From positions 1-41,473 of the forward strand of contig UREB01000001.1 of the NCBI GenBank assembly GCA_900546685.1: DNA of 41,473 nucleotides. Reading direction: 5' to 3'. Under the pieces are notes generated by a model. It was given only the letters and a program-made list of their open reading frames with translations. It made no database searches and had not been told where the DNA came from. A program made the position numbers and the translations under genes. Position 1 is the stretch's first letter. The number at the start of each line of letters is the position of its first letter. The stretch is from an uncultured Eubacteriales bacterium. GTDB taxonomy: Bacteria > Bacillota > Clostridia > Christensenellales > QAND01. Positions 14,420-22,316 of the stretch are shown piece after piece.

Positions 14420-15760
14420 ATGAGTTTTGCAGACCAATACAAACAGAAACTGACCACTGCCGAGCAAGCGGTACGCTGCGTAAAATCCGGCGACTGGGTA
14501 GACTACGGCTGGTGCGTATGCCATCCTGTCAGCCTGGACCGTGCGCTGGCCGCCAGAGCTGAAGAGCTAACGGATATCAACATCCGCGGCGGCATCGCGC
14601 TTTGGAAGCCTGCGATTGCCGAGGTGCCGGAGGCAGAAAAGCACTTTACCTGGAATTCCTGGCATATGAGCGGCATCGAGCGCAAGATGATCGCCCAGGG
14701 CATGGCCTATTATGCGCCCATCCGCTATTCCGAGCTGCCGCGCTATTACCGCGAAAATGTGGAGCGTGTGGACGTGGCAATGTTCCAGGTGGCGCCGATG
14801 GACGAGCACGGCTACTTTAACTTCGGCCCCACAGCCAGCCATATGATGGCCATGTGCGAACAGGCCAAGACCATCATCGTAGAGGTCAACAAAAACGTGC
14901 CGCGCTGCCTGGGCGGCAAGGAAGAGAGCATCCACATTTCCCAGGTGGATATGATCGTAGAGGGCGATAACCCGCCCATGGGCCAGATGGGCGGCGGCGG
15001 AGCGGCCACCGAGGTAGACCAGGCCGTGGCAAAGCTCATCGTAGAGGAAATTCCGGACGGCGCCTGCTTGCAGCTGGGCATCGGCGGCATGCCCAACGCC
15101 GTGGGTTCGCTGATTGCCGAGAGCGATTTGAAGGATTTGGGCGTGCATACCGAGATGTATGTGGATGCGTTTGTGGACATCGCCAAGGCCGGCAAGATCA
15201 CGGGCGCGCGCAAGAATATCGACCGTTTCCGCCAGACCTACGCCTTTGCTGCCGGTACGCAGAAGCTGTACGATTTCCTAAACGACAACCCGGAATGCAT
15301 GAGCTGCCCGGTAGACTATACCAACGACGCGCGCACCATCTCCCAGCTGGATAACTTCATGTCCATCAACAACGCGGTGGATGTGGACCTATTTGGCCAG
15401 GTCAACGCCGAATCCGCCGGCATCAAGCACATCAGCGGCGCAGGCGGGCAGCTGGATTTCGTGCTGGGCGCATACCTGTCCAAGGGCGGCAAGAGCTTTA
15501 TCTGCTGCTCGTCGACGTTTACCACCAAATCCGGCGAAGTGAAAAGCCGTATTGTGCCCACGCTGGCGCCTGGCTCCATTGTCACGGATACCCGCGCCAA
15601 CATCCATTACCTGGTCACCGAATACGGCAAGGTAAACCTAAAAGGCCTTTCCACCTGGCAAAAGGCCGAGGCCATCATTTCTGTGGCGCATCCGGATTTC
15701 CGCGACGAGCTCATCAAACAGGCCGAGCAGAACCATATCTGGCGGCGTTCCAACAAATAA
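14420..15760 (+). CDS. but: Butyryl-CoA:acetate CoA-transferase (acetyl-CoA hydrolase/transferase family)
   Basis: 446 residues. It moves CoA from butyryl-CoA to acetate, giving butyrate and acetyl-CoA, the last step of butyrate formation in many gut Clostridia. The opening SFADQYKQKLTTAEQAV and GDWVDYGWC, then HFTWNSWHMSG, APIRYSELPRYYRENV and VEGDNPP, are characteristic of this branch rather than of succinyl- or propionyl-CoA transferases. The CoA-binding GIGGMPNAVG and the likely catalytic Glu in HTEMYVDAF are present. 4-hydroxybutyrate CoA-transferase is a close alternative. The ATG at 14420 has AAGGAGG at 8 bases. The gene is monocistronic: a good promoter lies before it and a terminator after it. 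Confidence 0.87.
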   Translation: MSFADQYKQKLTTAEQAVRCVKSGDWVDYGWCVCHPVSLDRALAARAEELTDINIRGGIALWKPAIAEVPEAEKHFTWNSWHMSGIERKMIAQGMAYYAPIRYSELPRYYRENVERVDVAMFQVAPMDEHGYFNFGPTASHMMAMCEQAKTIIVEVNKNVPRCLGGKEESIHISQVDMIVEGDNPPMGQMGGGGAATEVDQAVAKLIVEEIPDGACLQLGIGGMPNAVGSLIAESDLKDLGVHTEMYVDAFVDIAKAGKITGARKNIDRFRQTYAFAAGTQKLYDFLNDNPECMSCPVDYTNDARTISQLDNFMSINNAVDVDLFGQVNAESAGIKHISGAGGQLDFVLGAYLSKGGKSFICCSSTFTTKSGEVKSRIVPTLAPGSIVTDTRANIHYLVTEYGKVNLKGLSTWQKAEAIISVAHPDFRDELIKQAEQNHIWRRSNK

Positions 15761-15767
15761 ACCACGC

Positions 15768-15800
15768 AAAAACAGCCCTTTGGCAAAGGGCTGTTTTTTT
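15768..15800 (+). terminator. Intrinsic terminator of but
   Basis: Stem AAAAACAGCCCTTT / AAAGGGCTGTTTTT with a 3-base loop and a T-run. Confidence 0.93.
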
Positions 15801-15852
15801 GATGGCAGCAGGCCGGTTTCCGGCCGACGGTATGTGAAGATAGAGAGGAGCC

Positions 15853-16245
15853 ATGGCTGTGGAACGGTTTTTGCAGCTGCTTTTATCCTGGGCTTGGCAT
15901 GAACCCAAAATACAAAGCGTCGTCCTCGTAGGCTCGTATGCCAGAGGAGCGCAGCGCCCTTTTTCTGATCTGGATCTTATCCTCCTCACGCCGGATCGGG
16001 CCTATTTTTTAGCGCAGCAGGCGTTCCTCCATCAATTTGGGCCGGTGCAAAGCATCCAGCAGGAAGCGTATGGGGCGTGTACATCGCTGCGCGTTTGGTA
16101 TTCATCCGGCCTGGAAGTAGAGTTCGGGTTTGTAACGACAGCCTGGATGGCGTATCCATTAGACCAAGGCACAGAGCGGGTGCTGCGCGACGGATATCTC
16201 GTGCTTTTGGACAAAGGATGTTACTTTCAGTCGTTATCCTTTTAG
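15853..16245 (+). CDS. Nucleotidyltransferase-fold protein
   Basis: 130 residues. The core signature of the pol-beta nucleotidyltransferase fold is visible: VVLVGSYARGAQRPFSDLDL (about residues 23-42), i.e. GS followed by the D-x-D metal pair, with a third acidic position possible in LEVEFGF. The size and the V.LVGSYARG pattern resemble the N-terminal part of aminoglycoside adenylyltransferase-like proteins, but no drug-binding C-terminal domain is present. The ATG at 15853 has GAGAGGAG close upstream. It is a single gene between the but terminator and the ATC-hydrolase-like gene; the substrate is unknown. Confidence 0.78.
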   Translation: MAVERFLQLLLSWAWHEPKIQSVVLVGSYARGAQRPFSDLDLILLTPDRAYFLAQQAFLHQFGPVQSIQQEAYGACTSLRVWYSSGLEVEFGFVTTAWMAYPLDQGTERVLRDGYLVLLDKGCYFQSLSF

Positions 16246-16335
16246 CGCTTTCTCATTTTTTTCGCTCTTTGGCCGCATTCGGGTGTATACTATATACAAG
16301 GCACAAATATGTTCCTTTTGAAGGAGGGGGTTATT

Positions 16336-16845
16336 ATGAGCAAGATTACCAACAAGCCGACCAAAACAGACGAAACAACCCTGGCCCTGCGCGGGCTGTG
16401 CGCCAAGCGCGCCAGCACCATCTGCTATATGATCCAGCAGGCCAAAGAGCACGGCGTGCAGGATGGCGCGGCCTTTGCCCGGGAAGCCATTACCAAATAC
16501 GGAGAGGACATTGGGCAAGTCGTCAAAAGCAAGATGAAAGACCCGGACGATCTGCTGGAATTTTCCCAGTATTTCGGCGCCGGGGCGGATCGCGACATCT
16601 ACGAGATGGAGGTCATCGCGCAGGACGAGGATCGTTTTTATCTGGATTTCCATTACTGCCCGTATGTGGCGGAATGGCAAAAAATGGGCCGCGACCCGGA
16701 GGAAATGGCGGAATTGTGCGATATCGCCATGGAGGGCGACAGGGCCGTGGGCGCCTCGTTTGACGCATTTGAGTTTACATTGGGCGAGACCATCGCACAG
16801 GGCTGCCCTGCCTGCCAGATCCGGTTTGACAGGGTGAAAAAATAA
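16336..16845 (+). CDS. L-2-amino-thiazoline-4-carboxylic acid hydrolase-like protein
   Basis: 169 residues. The C-terminal block is typical of the ATC-hydrolase family (PF14196): DFHYCPYVAEWQKMG, ELCDIAMEGDRAVGASF and a closing CPACQIRF. The conserved His, Cys, Asp and the final Cys pair are present. Some relatives open the thiazoline ring in L-cysteine synthesis; most family members in Clostridia are uncharacterised and may act on other substrates. The start at 16336 (MSKITNKP) has a very strong ribosome binding site (AAGGAGGGGG). A TATACT at 16286-16291 may be its -10. Terminator follows at 16854. Confidence 0.8.
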   Translation: MSKITNKPTKTDETTLALRGLCAKRASTICYMIQQAKEHGVQDGAAFAREAITKYGEDIGQVVKSKMKDPDDLLEFSQYFGAGADRDIYEMEVIAQDEDRFYLDFHYCPYVAEWQKMGRDPEEMAELCDIAMEGDRAVGASFDAFEFTLGETIAQGCPACQIRFDRVKK

Positions 16846-16853
16846 CAGATATG

Positions 16854-16879
16854 AAAAAAGACCCGTTGGGTCTTTTTTT
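16854..16879. terminator. Bidirectional terminator between convergent genes
   Basis: Stem AAAAAAGACCC / GGGTCTTTTTT with loop GTT. It serves the ATC-hydrolase-like gene and, in the other direction, the DUF1275 gene, whose stop codon overlaps it. Confidence 0.9.
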
Positions 16880-17561
16880 ATGTGCTGGGGCTGCGTGATG
16901 TCTCTTCCTTGAGGAACATGAGCGCAAAGCCCACCGCCATCAGGCCGGCGGCAATCCAGATGGTCTTTTCGCCAATCTGCCGGGTCAGCACAGCGCCCAG
17001 CGCCGCGCCGGCGGCAAACACCAGGATGATATAATAATAATGCAAGCTTTTGCGCAAAAGTGCCTTATCCCTTGTGATGTGGTAGCGGCTTAAAAGCTCC
17101 GTGCCGCTGCGCATGTTGCCGATGCACATGGTGGTGGCGCAGGGCACGCCGCGGAATTTACGAAAGCTGTCCACCTGCATGGCGCAGGCAAAGCTCATCA
17201 GCGCGTTGGCCAAGGGGTTCATCGCCTGCGGCAGAAAACCGGCCGCTATCAAAAGGGCGATCTCCACCAGCAGCACCGTCTGCCGCCAATGCAGCGTGCG
17301 GCTGTGCCGGCCGAGGTGGCGCACCCATTCCGAAGCATACACCCCCGCCAAAAACGCCAGCAGCGGAAACACATAATGCAGCGCCACCACCCACTGCCCG
17401 CCGGCCAGGCTTTGCCCCAAAAGCACGATGTTGCCGGTTTGCGCATTGGCAAACACCTGCCCACGGCAGTTGTAGGAATAGGCATCCTGGAGCCCGCCGG
17501 CCAGCGTCAGCACCGTGCCCAGCCGCAAGGAATCCGATATTTGTCCTCTGTGCCGTTTCAT
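16878..17561 (-). CDS. YoaK/DUF1275-family membrane protein
   Basis: 227 residues, six or so hydrophobic segments. The family signature is clear: LTLAGGLQDAYSYNCRGQVF and ANAQTGNIVLLGQSL near the N-terminus, and QVDSFRKFRGVPCATTMCIG with NMRSGTELL in the middle. It is a cytoplasmic-membrane protein of unknown function, possibly a transporter. The start MKRHRGQIS at 17559-17561 has AGGAAGGGG upstream and overlaps the GNAT stop by four bases (ATGA); longer in-frame starts would run far into the GNAT gene. Confidence 0.88.
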   Translation of the reverse strand: MKRHRGQISDSLRLGTVLTLAGGLQDAYSYNCRGQVFANAQTGNIVLLGQSLAGGQWVVALHYVFPLLAFLAGVYASEWVRHLGRHSRTLHWRQTVLLVEIALLIAAGFLPQAMNPLANALMSFACAMQVDSFRKFRGVPCATTMCIGNMRSGTELLSRYHITRDKALLRKSLHYYYIILVFAAGAALGAVLTRQIGEKTIWIAAGLMAVGFALMFLKEETSRSPST

Positions 17562-18181
17562 GGCCGCTGCACCCCTTCCTTCCTGCAAGGGCCAACGCCC
17601 TTTTCCACAAAATGGGGATACCGCTCCCGGTACGCCTTGTATACAGGGTGCGGGCCGCCGTTTAGATCCAGCTGGTACAGGCGGAACACAACCTCGAACC
17701 CCTTGGGCTTCCACTGCTCTGTATATGAATAGCAGTAGCGCATGCCCAGCTTTTGCATGACGCGCCCGCTTTTAGGGTTTTCCCTGTCGTGTGTGGCCGT
17801 CACATACGGCAGGCCCTGCCCTTTCAGCCAAGCCAGCACAGCGCGCCCCGCCTCCGGGATGATGCCTTGGCCCCAGCATTCGCGGCGCAGTGCATAGCCA
17901 AAATCATAGCTGTCCGTTTGGCTCAAATGCACATAGCCGATGGGCGTATCGTCCTCCTTCAAGCAGACGGCATACCGGCAGCCAAAGGGCAGGCGGTAGC
18001 TATCCAGGTAAAACGATTGTAAATGCGCCTGGGTCTGCCCAAGCGAAGCAAAGGGGAACCAGGGCAAAAAGCGGTTGACCTCCTCATCGCGCAGCAGGGC
18101 GAACAGGGCCTTGTCATCGTGCAAGGCAAACCTGCGGAGAATCAGGCGATCTGTATGCAGCGTCGGGGTATTTTCCTGCAT
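17558..18181 (-). CDS. GNAT-family N-acetyltransferase (RimJ/RimL type)
   Basis: 207 residues. LHTDRLILRRFALHDDKALF at the N-terminus and GYALRRECWGQGIIPEAGRA (acetyl-CoA loop) with NPKSGRVMQKLGM are the normal RimJ/RimL-type blocks. It transfers an acetyl group from acetyl-CoA to an amine of unknown identity. The start MQENTPTLHT at 18179-18181 has AAAGGAG upstream. It is translationally coupled to the DUF1275 gene. The tail after residue 180 (GGPHPVYKAYRERYPHF) is longer than usual for the family. Confidence 0.9.
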   Translation of the reverse strand: MQENTPTLHTDRLILRRFALHDDKALFALLRDEEVNRFLPWFPFASLGQTQAHLQSFYLDSYRLPFGCRYAVCLKEDDTPIGYVHLSQTDSYDFGYALRRECWGQGIIPEAGRAVLAWLKGQGLPYVTATHDRENPKSGRVMQKLGMRYCYSYTEQWKPKGFEVVFRLYQLDLNGGPHPVYKAYRERYPHFVEKGVGPCRKEGVQRP

Positions 18182-18202
18182 GGCAGTTGCTCCTTTTACA
18201 GT

Positions 18203-18226
18203 AAAAACAGCGGGCTTTGGGCCCGC
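18203..18226 (-). terminator. Terminator of the rhamnose/export operon
   Basis: Stem GCGGGC (18210-18215) / GCCCGC (18221-18226), followed on the minus strand by TGTTTTTAC. It lies 11 bases after the ABC ATPase stop codon. Confidence 0.8.
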
Positions 18227-18236
18227 CGTCTGTTGT

Positions 18237-18983
18237 TTATGCCGGTGCATGCTGGCTGATATACGCCGGGCATACCTCATCCACCGGCCCTATCATTTTC
18301 AGGTGGCCGTGATCCAGCCACAGGGCGCGGTGGCAGATGCGCTGCACCTGCTCGATGGAGTGCGAAACAAACAAAATCGTCACCCCATGGGCACGCATCT
18401 GGTTGATGCGTTCCTCGCACTTTTGCTGAAACTGGAAATCGCCGACGGCCAGGATCTCATCACAGATGAGGATATCCGGCTCTATCACCGTGGCGATGGC
18501 AAAGCCCAGGCGGGCCACCATGCCAGAGGAATAGTTTTTCAGAGGCACGTCGACAAAATCGCGCAGCTCGGCAAAATCGATGATCTCATCGAATTTTTCC
18601 TGTAAAAATTTTTTGGAATAGCCCATCACAGAGCCGTTCAAATACACGTTTTCCCGGGCTGTCAGGTTCATATCAAAGCCAGCGCCCAGCTCTATCAGCG
18701 GGGCCAGCACGCCGTCCACACGGATGGTGCCGCTCGTCGGCTTGTAGATGCCGCTGACCAGCTTTAGCATTGTGCTCTTGCCGGAGCCGTTTAGGCCTAC
18801 CAGGCCGAATACCTCGCCCTTTCGCACCTGAAAGCTGACATCATCCAGCGCGGTAAATTCATTGTACATGATATTGCGCTTGATGGTACGGATAAAGTAT
18901 TCTTTAAGGTTATCCACTTTTTCGGTGGAAAGATTGAATTTCATCGTCACATGCTGCACATCCACGACGACCGGTTGTTCCAT
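18237..18983 (-). CDS. ABC transporter ATPase for polysaccharide export (Wzt/KpsT/TagH type)
   Basis: 248 residues. Walker A GLNGSGKST (63-71), signature YSSGM (151-155), Walker B ILICDE (171-176) and the H-loop FVSHS. The block PLIELGAGFDMNLTARENVY is specific to ATPases of O-antigen, capsule and teichoic acid exporters. It powers export of a lipid-linked polysaccharide with the permease encoded just before it. It lacks the C-terminal carbohydrate-recognition domain found in some Wzt proteins, so chain length is probably not read by this subunit. It is the last gene of the operon and is followed by a terminator. Confidence 0.94.
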   Translation of the reverse strand: MEQPVVVDVQHVTMKFNLSTEKVDNLKEYFIRTIKRNIMYNEFTALDDVSFQVRKGEVFGLVGLNGSGKSTMLKLVSGIYKPTSGTIRVDGVLAPLIELGAGFDMNLTARENVYLNGSVMGYSKKFLQEKFDEIIDFAELRDFVDVPLKNYSSGMVARLGFAIATVIEPDILICDEILAVGDFQFQQKCEERINQMRAHGVTILFVSHSIEQVQRICHRALWLDHGHLKMIGPVDEVCPAYISQHAPA

Positions 18984-18998
18984 CGCTCTTTCCTCCTT

Positions 18999-19781
18999 TT
19001 ACACATACAGCACAAAGCGATCCTGCTTTTTCTTAAAGCACCACAGCCCCAGCAGCAAAAACCCGAACGCAAACGCCGCAGAGCACAGCCACATCGAAAG
19101 GCTGGGCACGGTATTGTACAGCAGCACATCGCGCAGCATGGTGACAAAATAATACATTGGATTGAATTTCATAATCGCCACAATGATGCCCGGCAGGTTG
19201 GCCAGGTCCAGCGGATAGATGATGGGGGTGGCATACATCCAGGCCGTCAGCACCACGCCGTAGAGGTGCATAATATCGCGGAAAAACACCGTCAGCGAAC
19301 TGAGCAGCAGCCCCATACCGATGGCAAACACCAAGCAGAGCAGCACCACAAACGGAAACAGGAAAAATGTAACCGTCGGCCATACGCCGGAAAACGCCAT
19401 AACGATGAGCACCGCCACCATGGAAAACAATAGGTTTACGCAGGCAAACAGGCATTTTTCCAGCGGAAACATGTATTTGGGGATATACACCTTTTTCAAG
19501 AGCTGTGAATTTTCCAATACGGAGCCCATGGCCCCGTTGGTGGCTTCGCTGAAAAAGGTCCACAATACGTTGCCCACCAAAAAATACAGGTGGTAGTTTT
19601 CGATCTGGAAACGGAACAGGTGCGCAAACACCGTGGCGATGACCACCATGGTCAACAGCGGGTTCAATACGCTCCACACCACGCCCAGCACGCTGCGCCG
19701 GTATTTTACCTTTAGGTCCCGGCTGATAAGGTTGCCCAAAAGGTACCTGTACCGTTTGAATACTTTTATGGTGTCTCTCAA
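18999..19781 (-). CDS. ABC-2 type polysaccharide export permease (Wzm/TagG type)
   Basis: 260 residues with about six membrane segments. N-terminal RYLLGNLISRDLKVKYRRSV and VLGVVWSVLNPLLTMVV are the standard opening of ABC-2 polysaccharide permeases, and FFRDIMHLYGVVLTAWMY with TPIIYPLD is typical of the fifth segment. The start is taken as TTG at 19779-19781, 7 bases after GGAGGT, which overlaps the rfbC stop codon; an ATG 18 bases earlier (19797-19799) lacks a ribosome binding site. It pairs with the ATPase 15 bases downstream to export the rhamnose-containing polymer. Confidence 0.93.
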   Translation of the reverse strand: MRDTIKVFKRYRYLLGNLISRDLKVKYRRSVLGVVWSVLNPLLTMVVIATVFAHLFRFQIENYHLYFLVGNVLWTFFSEATNGAMGSVLENSQLLKKVYIPKYMFPLEKCLFACVNLLFSMVAVLIVMAFSGVWPTVTFFLFPFVVLLCLVFAIGMGLLLSSLTVFFRDIMHLYGVVLTAWMYATPIIYPLDLANLPGIIVAIMKFNPMYYFVTMLRDVLLYNTVPSLSMWLCSAAFAFGFLLLGLWCFKKKQDRFVLYV

Positions 19782-19785
19782 GCGA

Positions 19786-20334
19786 TTACCTCCAGGCATC
19801 CAGCCCTGGATGCTTTTTGTCCTTTTCGGAAAGGAGCACCTCTACCCCCTCTGGGATCTGCCAGTCGATGTTTAGCTGCGGGTCGTTGTACATGATGCCG
19901 CCTTCGTCGGTGGGGTCGTACAGCGCTGTGCATTTATAGGCAAACACCGCCTCTTGGCTCAACACGGAAAAGCCGTGGGCAAAGCCTTCCGGCACATAAA
20001 ACTGCCGCTTGTTTTCTTCGGTCAAAAGGCAGCTACGCCATTGGCCAAACGTGGGGCTGTTCTTTCGGATATCCACCGCCACATCCAGCACAGCGCCGGA
20101 CAGCGCGCGCACCAATTTCCCCTGCGGATGCTTAATTTGGAAATGCAGGCCGCGCAGCACGCCCTGGCGGCTTTTGCTCTGGTTATCCTGCACAAAGCAG
20201 GTAGGCAGGCCGGCGTCGGCAAATTCGCGTTCGCTGTACGTTTCCATAAAATAGCCGCGGTCGTCGCCAAAAACGGTAGGCTCTACGATGGTCAGCCCTT
20301 CGATGCCGGTTTCGATGAATTTGAATTTTCCCAT
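19786..20334 (-). CDS. rfbC: dTDP-4-dehydrorhamnose 3,5-epimerase
   Basis: 182 residues, normal RmlC length. It carries out the third step of dTDP-L-rhamnose synthesis. Conserved blocks: PTVFGDDRGYFMETY, FVQDNQSKSRQGVLRGLHFQ with the catalytic His, FYVPEGFAHGFSVLS, and YNDPQLNIDW. The start MGKFKFIETG at 20332-20334 has AAGGGAAG upstream; longer in-frame starts run into rfbB. It follows rfbB with a 5-base gap and its stop is inside the ribosome binding site of the export permease. Confidence 0.96.
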   Translation of the reverse strand: MGKFKFIETGIEGLTIVEPTVFGDDRGYFMETYSEREFADAGLPTCFVQDNQSKSRQGVLRGLHFQIKHPQGKLVRALSGAVLDVAVDIRKNSPTFGQWRSCLLTEENKRQFYVPEGFAHGFSVLSQEAVFAYKCTALYDPTDEGGIMYNDPQLNIDWQIPEGVEVLLSEKDKKHPGLDAWR

Positions 20335-20339
20335 ATCGC

Positions 20340-21395
20340 TTACTTCCCTTGATACATCTTTGCGTAGTATTCCTGATACGCGCCGCTGGTGACGCGCTCC
20401 ATCCACTCTTTATGGTTCAAATACCAATCGATGGTGAGCACGATGCCCTTTTCAAACGGCGTTTCGGGATACCAGCCCAAGTCGGTTTTGATCTTCTCCG
20501 GGTCGATGCCATAGCGGCGGTCGTGGCCCTTTCTATCCTCTACATATTGGATGAGCTGTTCGCCCACCTCTTTGTCCACATTGTCGTGGATATATTGCAA
20601 GATGGTTTTAACGATGAAGATGTTGGGGCGCTCGTTGTGCCCGCCGACGTTGTACACCTCGCCGATCTTGCCGGAGGTGATGACCATGTCGATGGCCTTG
20701 CAATGGTCCTCTACATACAGCCAGTCGCGCACGTTCATGCCGTCGCCATACACGGGCAGATCCTTATGCTGCAGGGCGTTGTTGATCATCAGCGGAATGA
20801 GCTTTTCCGGGAACTGGTACGGCCCGTAGTTGTTGGAACAGCGGGTGATATTCACCGGCAGGCCAAAGGTATCGTGGAACGCCTGCACGAAAAAGTCCGC
20901 AGACGCCTTGGCCGCGCTGTACGGGCTGTGCGGATCAAGCGGCGTGGTCTCGGTAAAGTACCCCGTTTCGCCCAGGGAGCCGTATACCTCGTCGGTAGAA
21001 ACCTGGAGATATTTTACACCGGGCTTAAAGCCGTCGCCCTCGGCCCAGTAGGTTTTGGCGATGTTCAACAAATTGACCGTGCCGTTGACATTGGCCTTGA
21101 CAAACGCCTCCGGGTCGGTGATGCTGCGGTCCACATGGCTTTCGGCGGCAAAGTTGACCAAGTAATCCACCGGCTCGCTTTCAAACACCGCTTGGATCGC
21201 TTTGGCGTCGCAGATGTCTGCCTGCACAAAGCGGTAGCGCGGGTCCTGGTCCACACTTTTCAGGTTTTCCAGGTTGCCGGCATAGGTCAGCTTGTCCACA
21301 TTGATGATGCGAATGTCCTTGTGCTTTTTCATCATATACAGGATAAAGTTGGAGCCGATAAACCCTGCTCCTCCTGTGACCAGATAGGTTTTCAT
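20340..21395 (-). CDS. rfbB: dTDP-glucose 4,6-dehydratase
   Basis: 351 residues, normal RmlB length. It makes dTDP-4-keto-6-deoxyglucose, the second step of dTDP-rhamnose synthesis. NAD site LVTGGAGFIGSNF (about 5-17), FAAESHVDRSI, the catalytic triad region with STDEVYGSL, SPYSAAKASAD (Tyr-x3-Lys), and TRCSNNYGPYQFPEKLIP. The ATG has GGAG upstream. It lies between rfbD and rfbC in a compact minus-strand operon. Confidence 0.97.
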   Translation of the reverse strand: MKTYLVTGGAGFIGSNFILYMMKKHKDIRIINVDKLTYAGNLENLKSVDQDPRYRFVQADICDAKAIQAVFESEPVDYLVNFAAESHVDRSITDPEAFVKANVNGTVNLLNIAKTYWAEGDGFKPGVKYLQVSTDEVYGSLGETGYFTETTPLDPHSPYSAAKASADFFVQAFHDTFGLPVNITRCSNNYGPYQFPEKLIPLMINNALQHKDLPVYGDGMNVRDWLYVEDHCKAIDMVITSGKIGEVYNVGGHNERPNIFIVKTILQYIHDNVDKEVGEQLIQYVEDRKGHDRRYGIDPEKIKTDLGWYPETPFEKGIVLTIDWYLNHKEWMERVTSGAYQEYYAKMYQGK

Positions 21396-21407
21396 TGGTA
21401 GTCTCCT

Positions 21408-22304
21408 TTACTCGATGATGCCGCGCTGCTTGGCGTTTTCCATATACATGACAAGCGCATCCTCCCACGGGCGCATCTGGTTGCCCACGGTATTGCGCAG
21501 CATGGCGTTATCCAGCGACGAATAGGCCGGGCGCTTGGCGGGCGTGGGGTATTCCGCGGTGGTACAGGGGCGCACCTCCGCCTCTATCCCGGCCAGCTCG
21601 ATGATCTTTTTGGCAAACTCATACCAGCTGCAGGTGCCCTCGTTGGTGCAGTGGTAGGTGCCGTAATACTCCGTGCGCGCCAGCTTTAAGATGTGGTATG
21701 CCAGGTCGTTGGCGCTGGTAGGGTTGCCGAATTGGTCGTTGACCACCGTGACCTTGCCGTTTTCCCTGGCCAGGCGGCACATGGTTTTGACAAAATTGTT
21801 GCCCACATAGCCATACAGCCATGCCGTGCGCACGATAAAGCTCTTGGCGCAGGCTTGGCGGACGTATTGCTCGCCCAGCTCTTTGCTTTTGCCGTAGGCG
21901 GTCACGGGTGCGGTATGGTCCCACTCCCAGCGCGGGGAAGCTTCATCGCCGGCAAAGACATAGTCCGTCGACGTATGCACGAATTTTGCGCCCAATTCCT
22001 GGCACAGTGCTGCCAGGTTCATCGGCAAAATGGCGTTGGCCTTTAGGGCGGCGTCCAGCTCTGTTTCGCAGGCGTTTACGTTGGTCATGGCCGCGCAGTT
22101 GATGACAAGATCCGGCTTTATCGCCTCCACGCACGCCCGGGCCCCGGCCAGGTCGGAAAAATCCACCGTATCCATGTCCTTATAAAACACCTCTGCATGC
22201 TGGTAGGCCGGGTCGATGGGGCCGATTTCCGCGCGCCCGCTTTCCAGCATGCTTTTCAGTTCATTGCCCAGCTGCCCATGGGCGCCGGTGATGAGGATCT
22301 TCAT
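21408..22304 (-). CDS. rfbD: dTDP-4-dehydrorhamnose reductase
   Basis: 298 residues. NADPH-dependent SDR making dTDP-L-rhamnose, the last step. Motifs: MKILITGAHGQLGNELKSML (residues 1-20), INCAAMTNVNACE, FVHTSTDYVFAGD, and YGKSKELGEQYVR (Tyr-x3-Lys) with RTAWLYG. The start has AAGGAGAG upstream. It lies 12 bases after rfbA and 12 bases before rfbB. Confidence 0.97.
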   Translation of the reverse strand: MKILITGAHGQLGNELKSMLESGRAEIGPIDPAYQHAEVFYKDMDTVDFSDLAGARACVEAIKPDLVINCAAMTNVNACETELDAALKANAILPMNLAALCQELGAKFVHTSTDYVFAGDEASPRWEWDHTAPVTAYGKSKELGEQYVRQACAKSFIVRTAWLYGYVGNNFVKTMCRLARENGKVTVVNDQFGNPTSANDLAYHILKLARTEYYGTYHCTNEGTCSWYEFAKKIIELAGIEAEVRPCTTAEYPTPAKRPAYSSLDNAMLRNTVGNQMRPWEDALVMYMENAKQRGIIE

Positions 22305-22316
22305 GCCGCACTCTCC

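Noticed and set aside
15853..16245. Aminoglycoside resistance gene
   Set aside because: Only the nucleotidyltransferase core is shared; the protein is half the length of known adenylyltransferases and lacks their C-terminal domain.
20349..21401. Open frame of 350 codons on the plus strand over rfbB
   Set aside because: Antisense to a textbook RmlB; arises from codon bias in a GC-rich gene.
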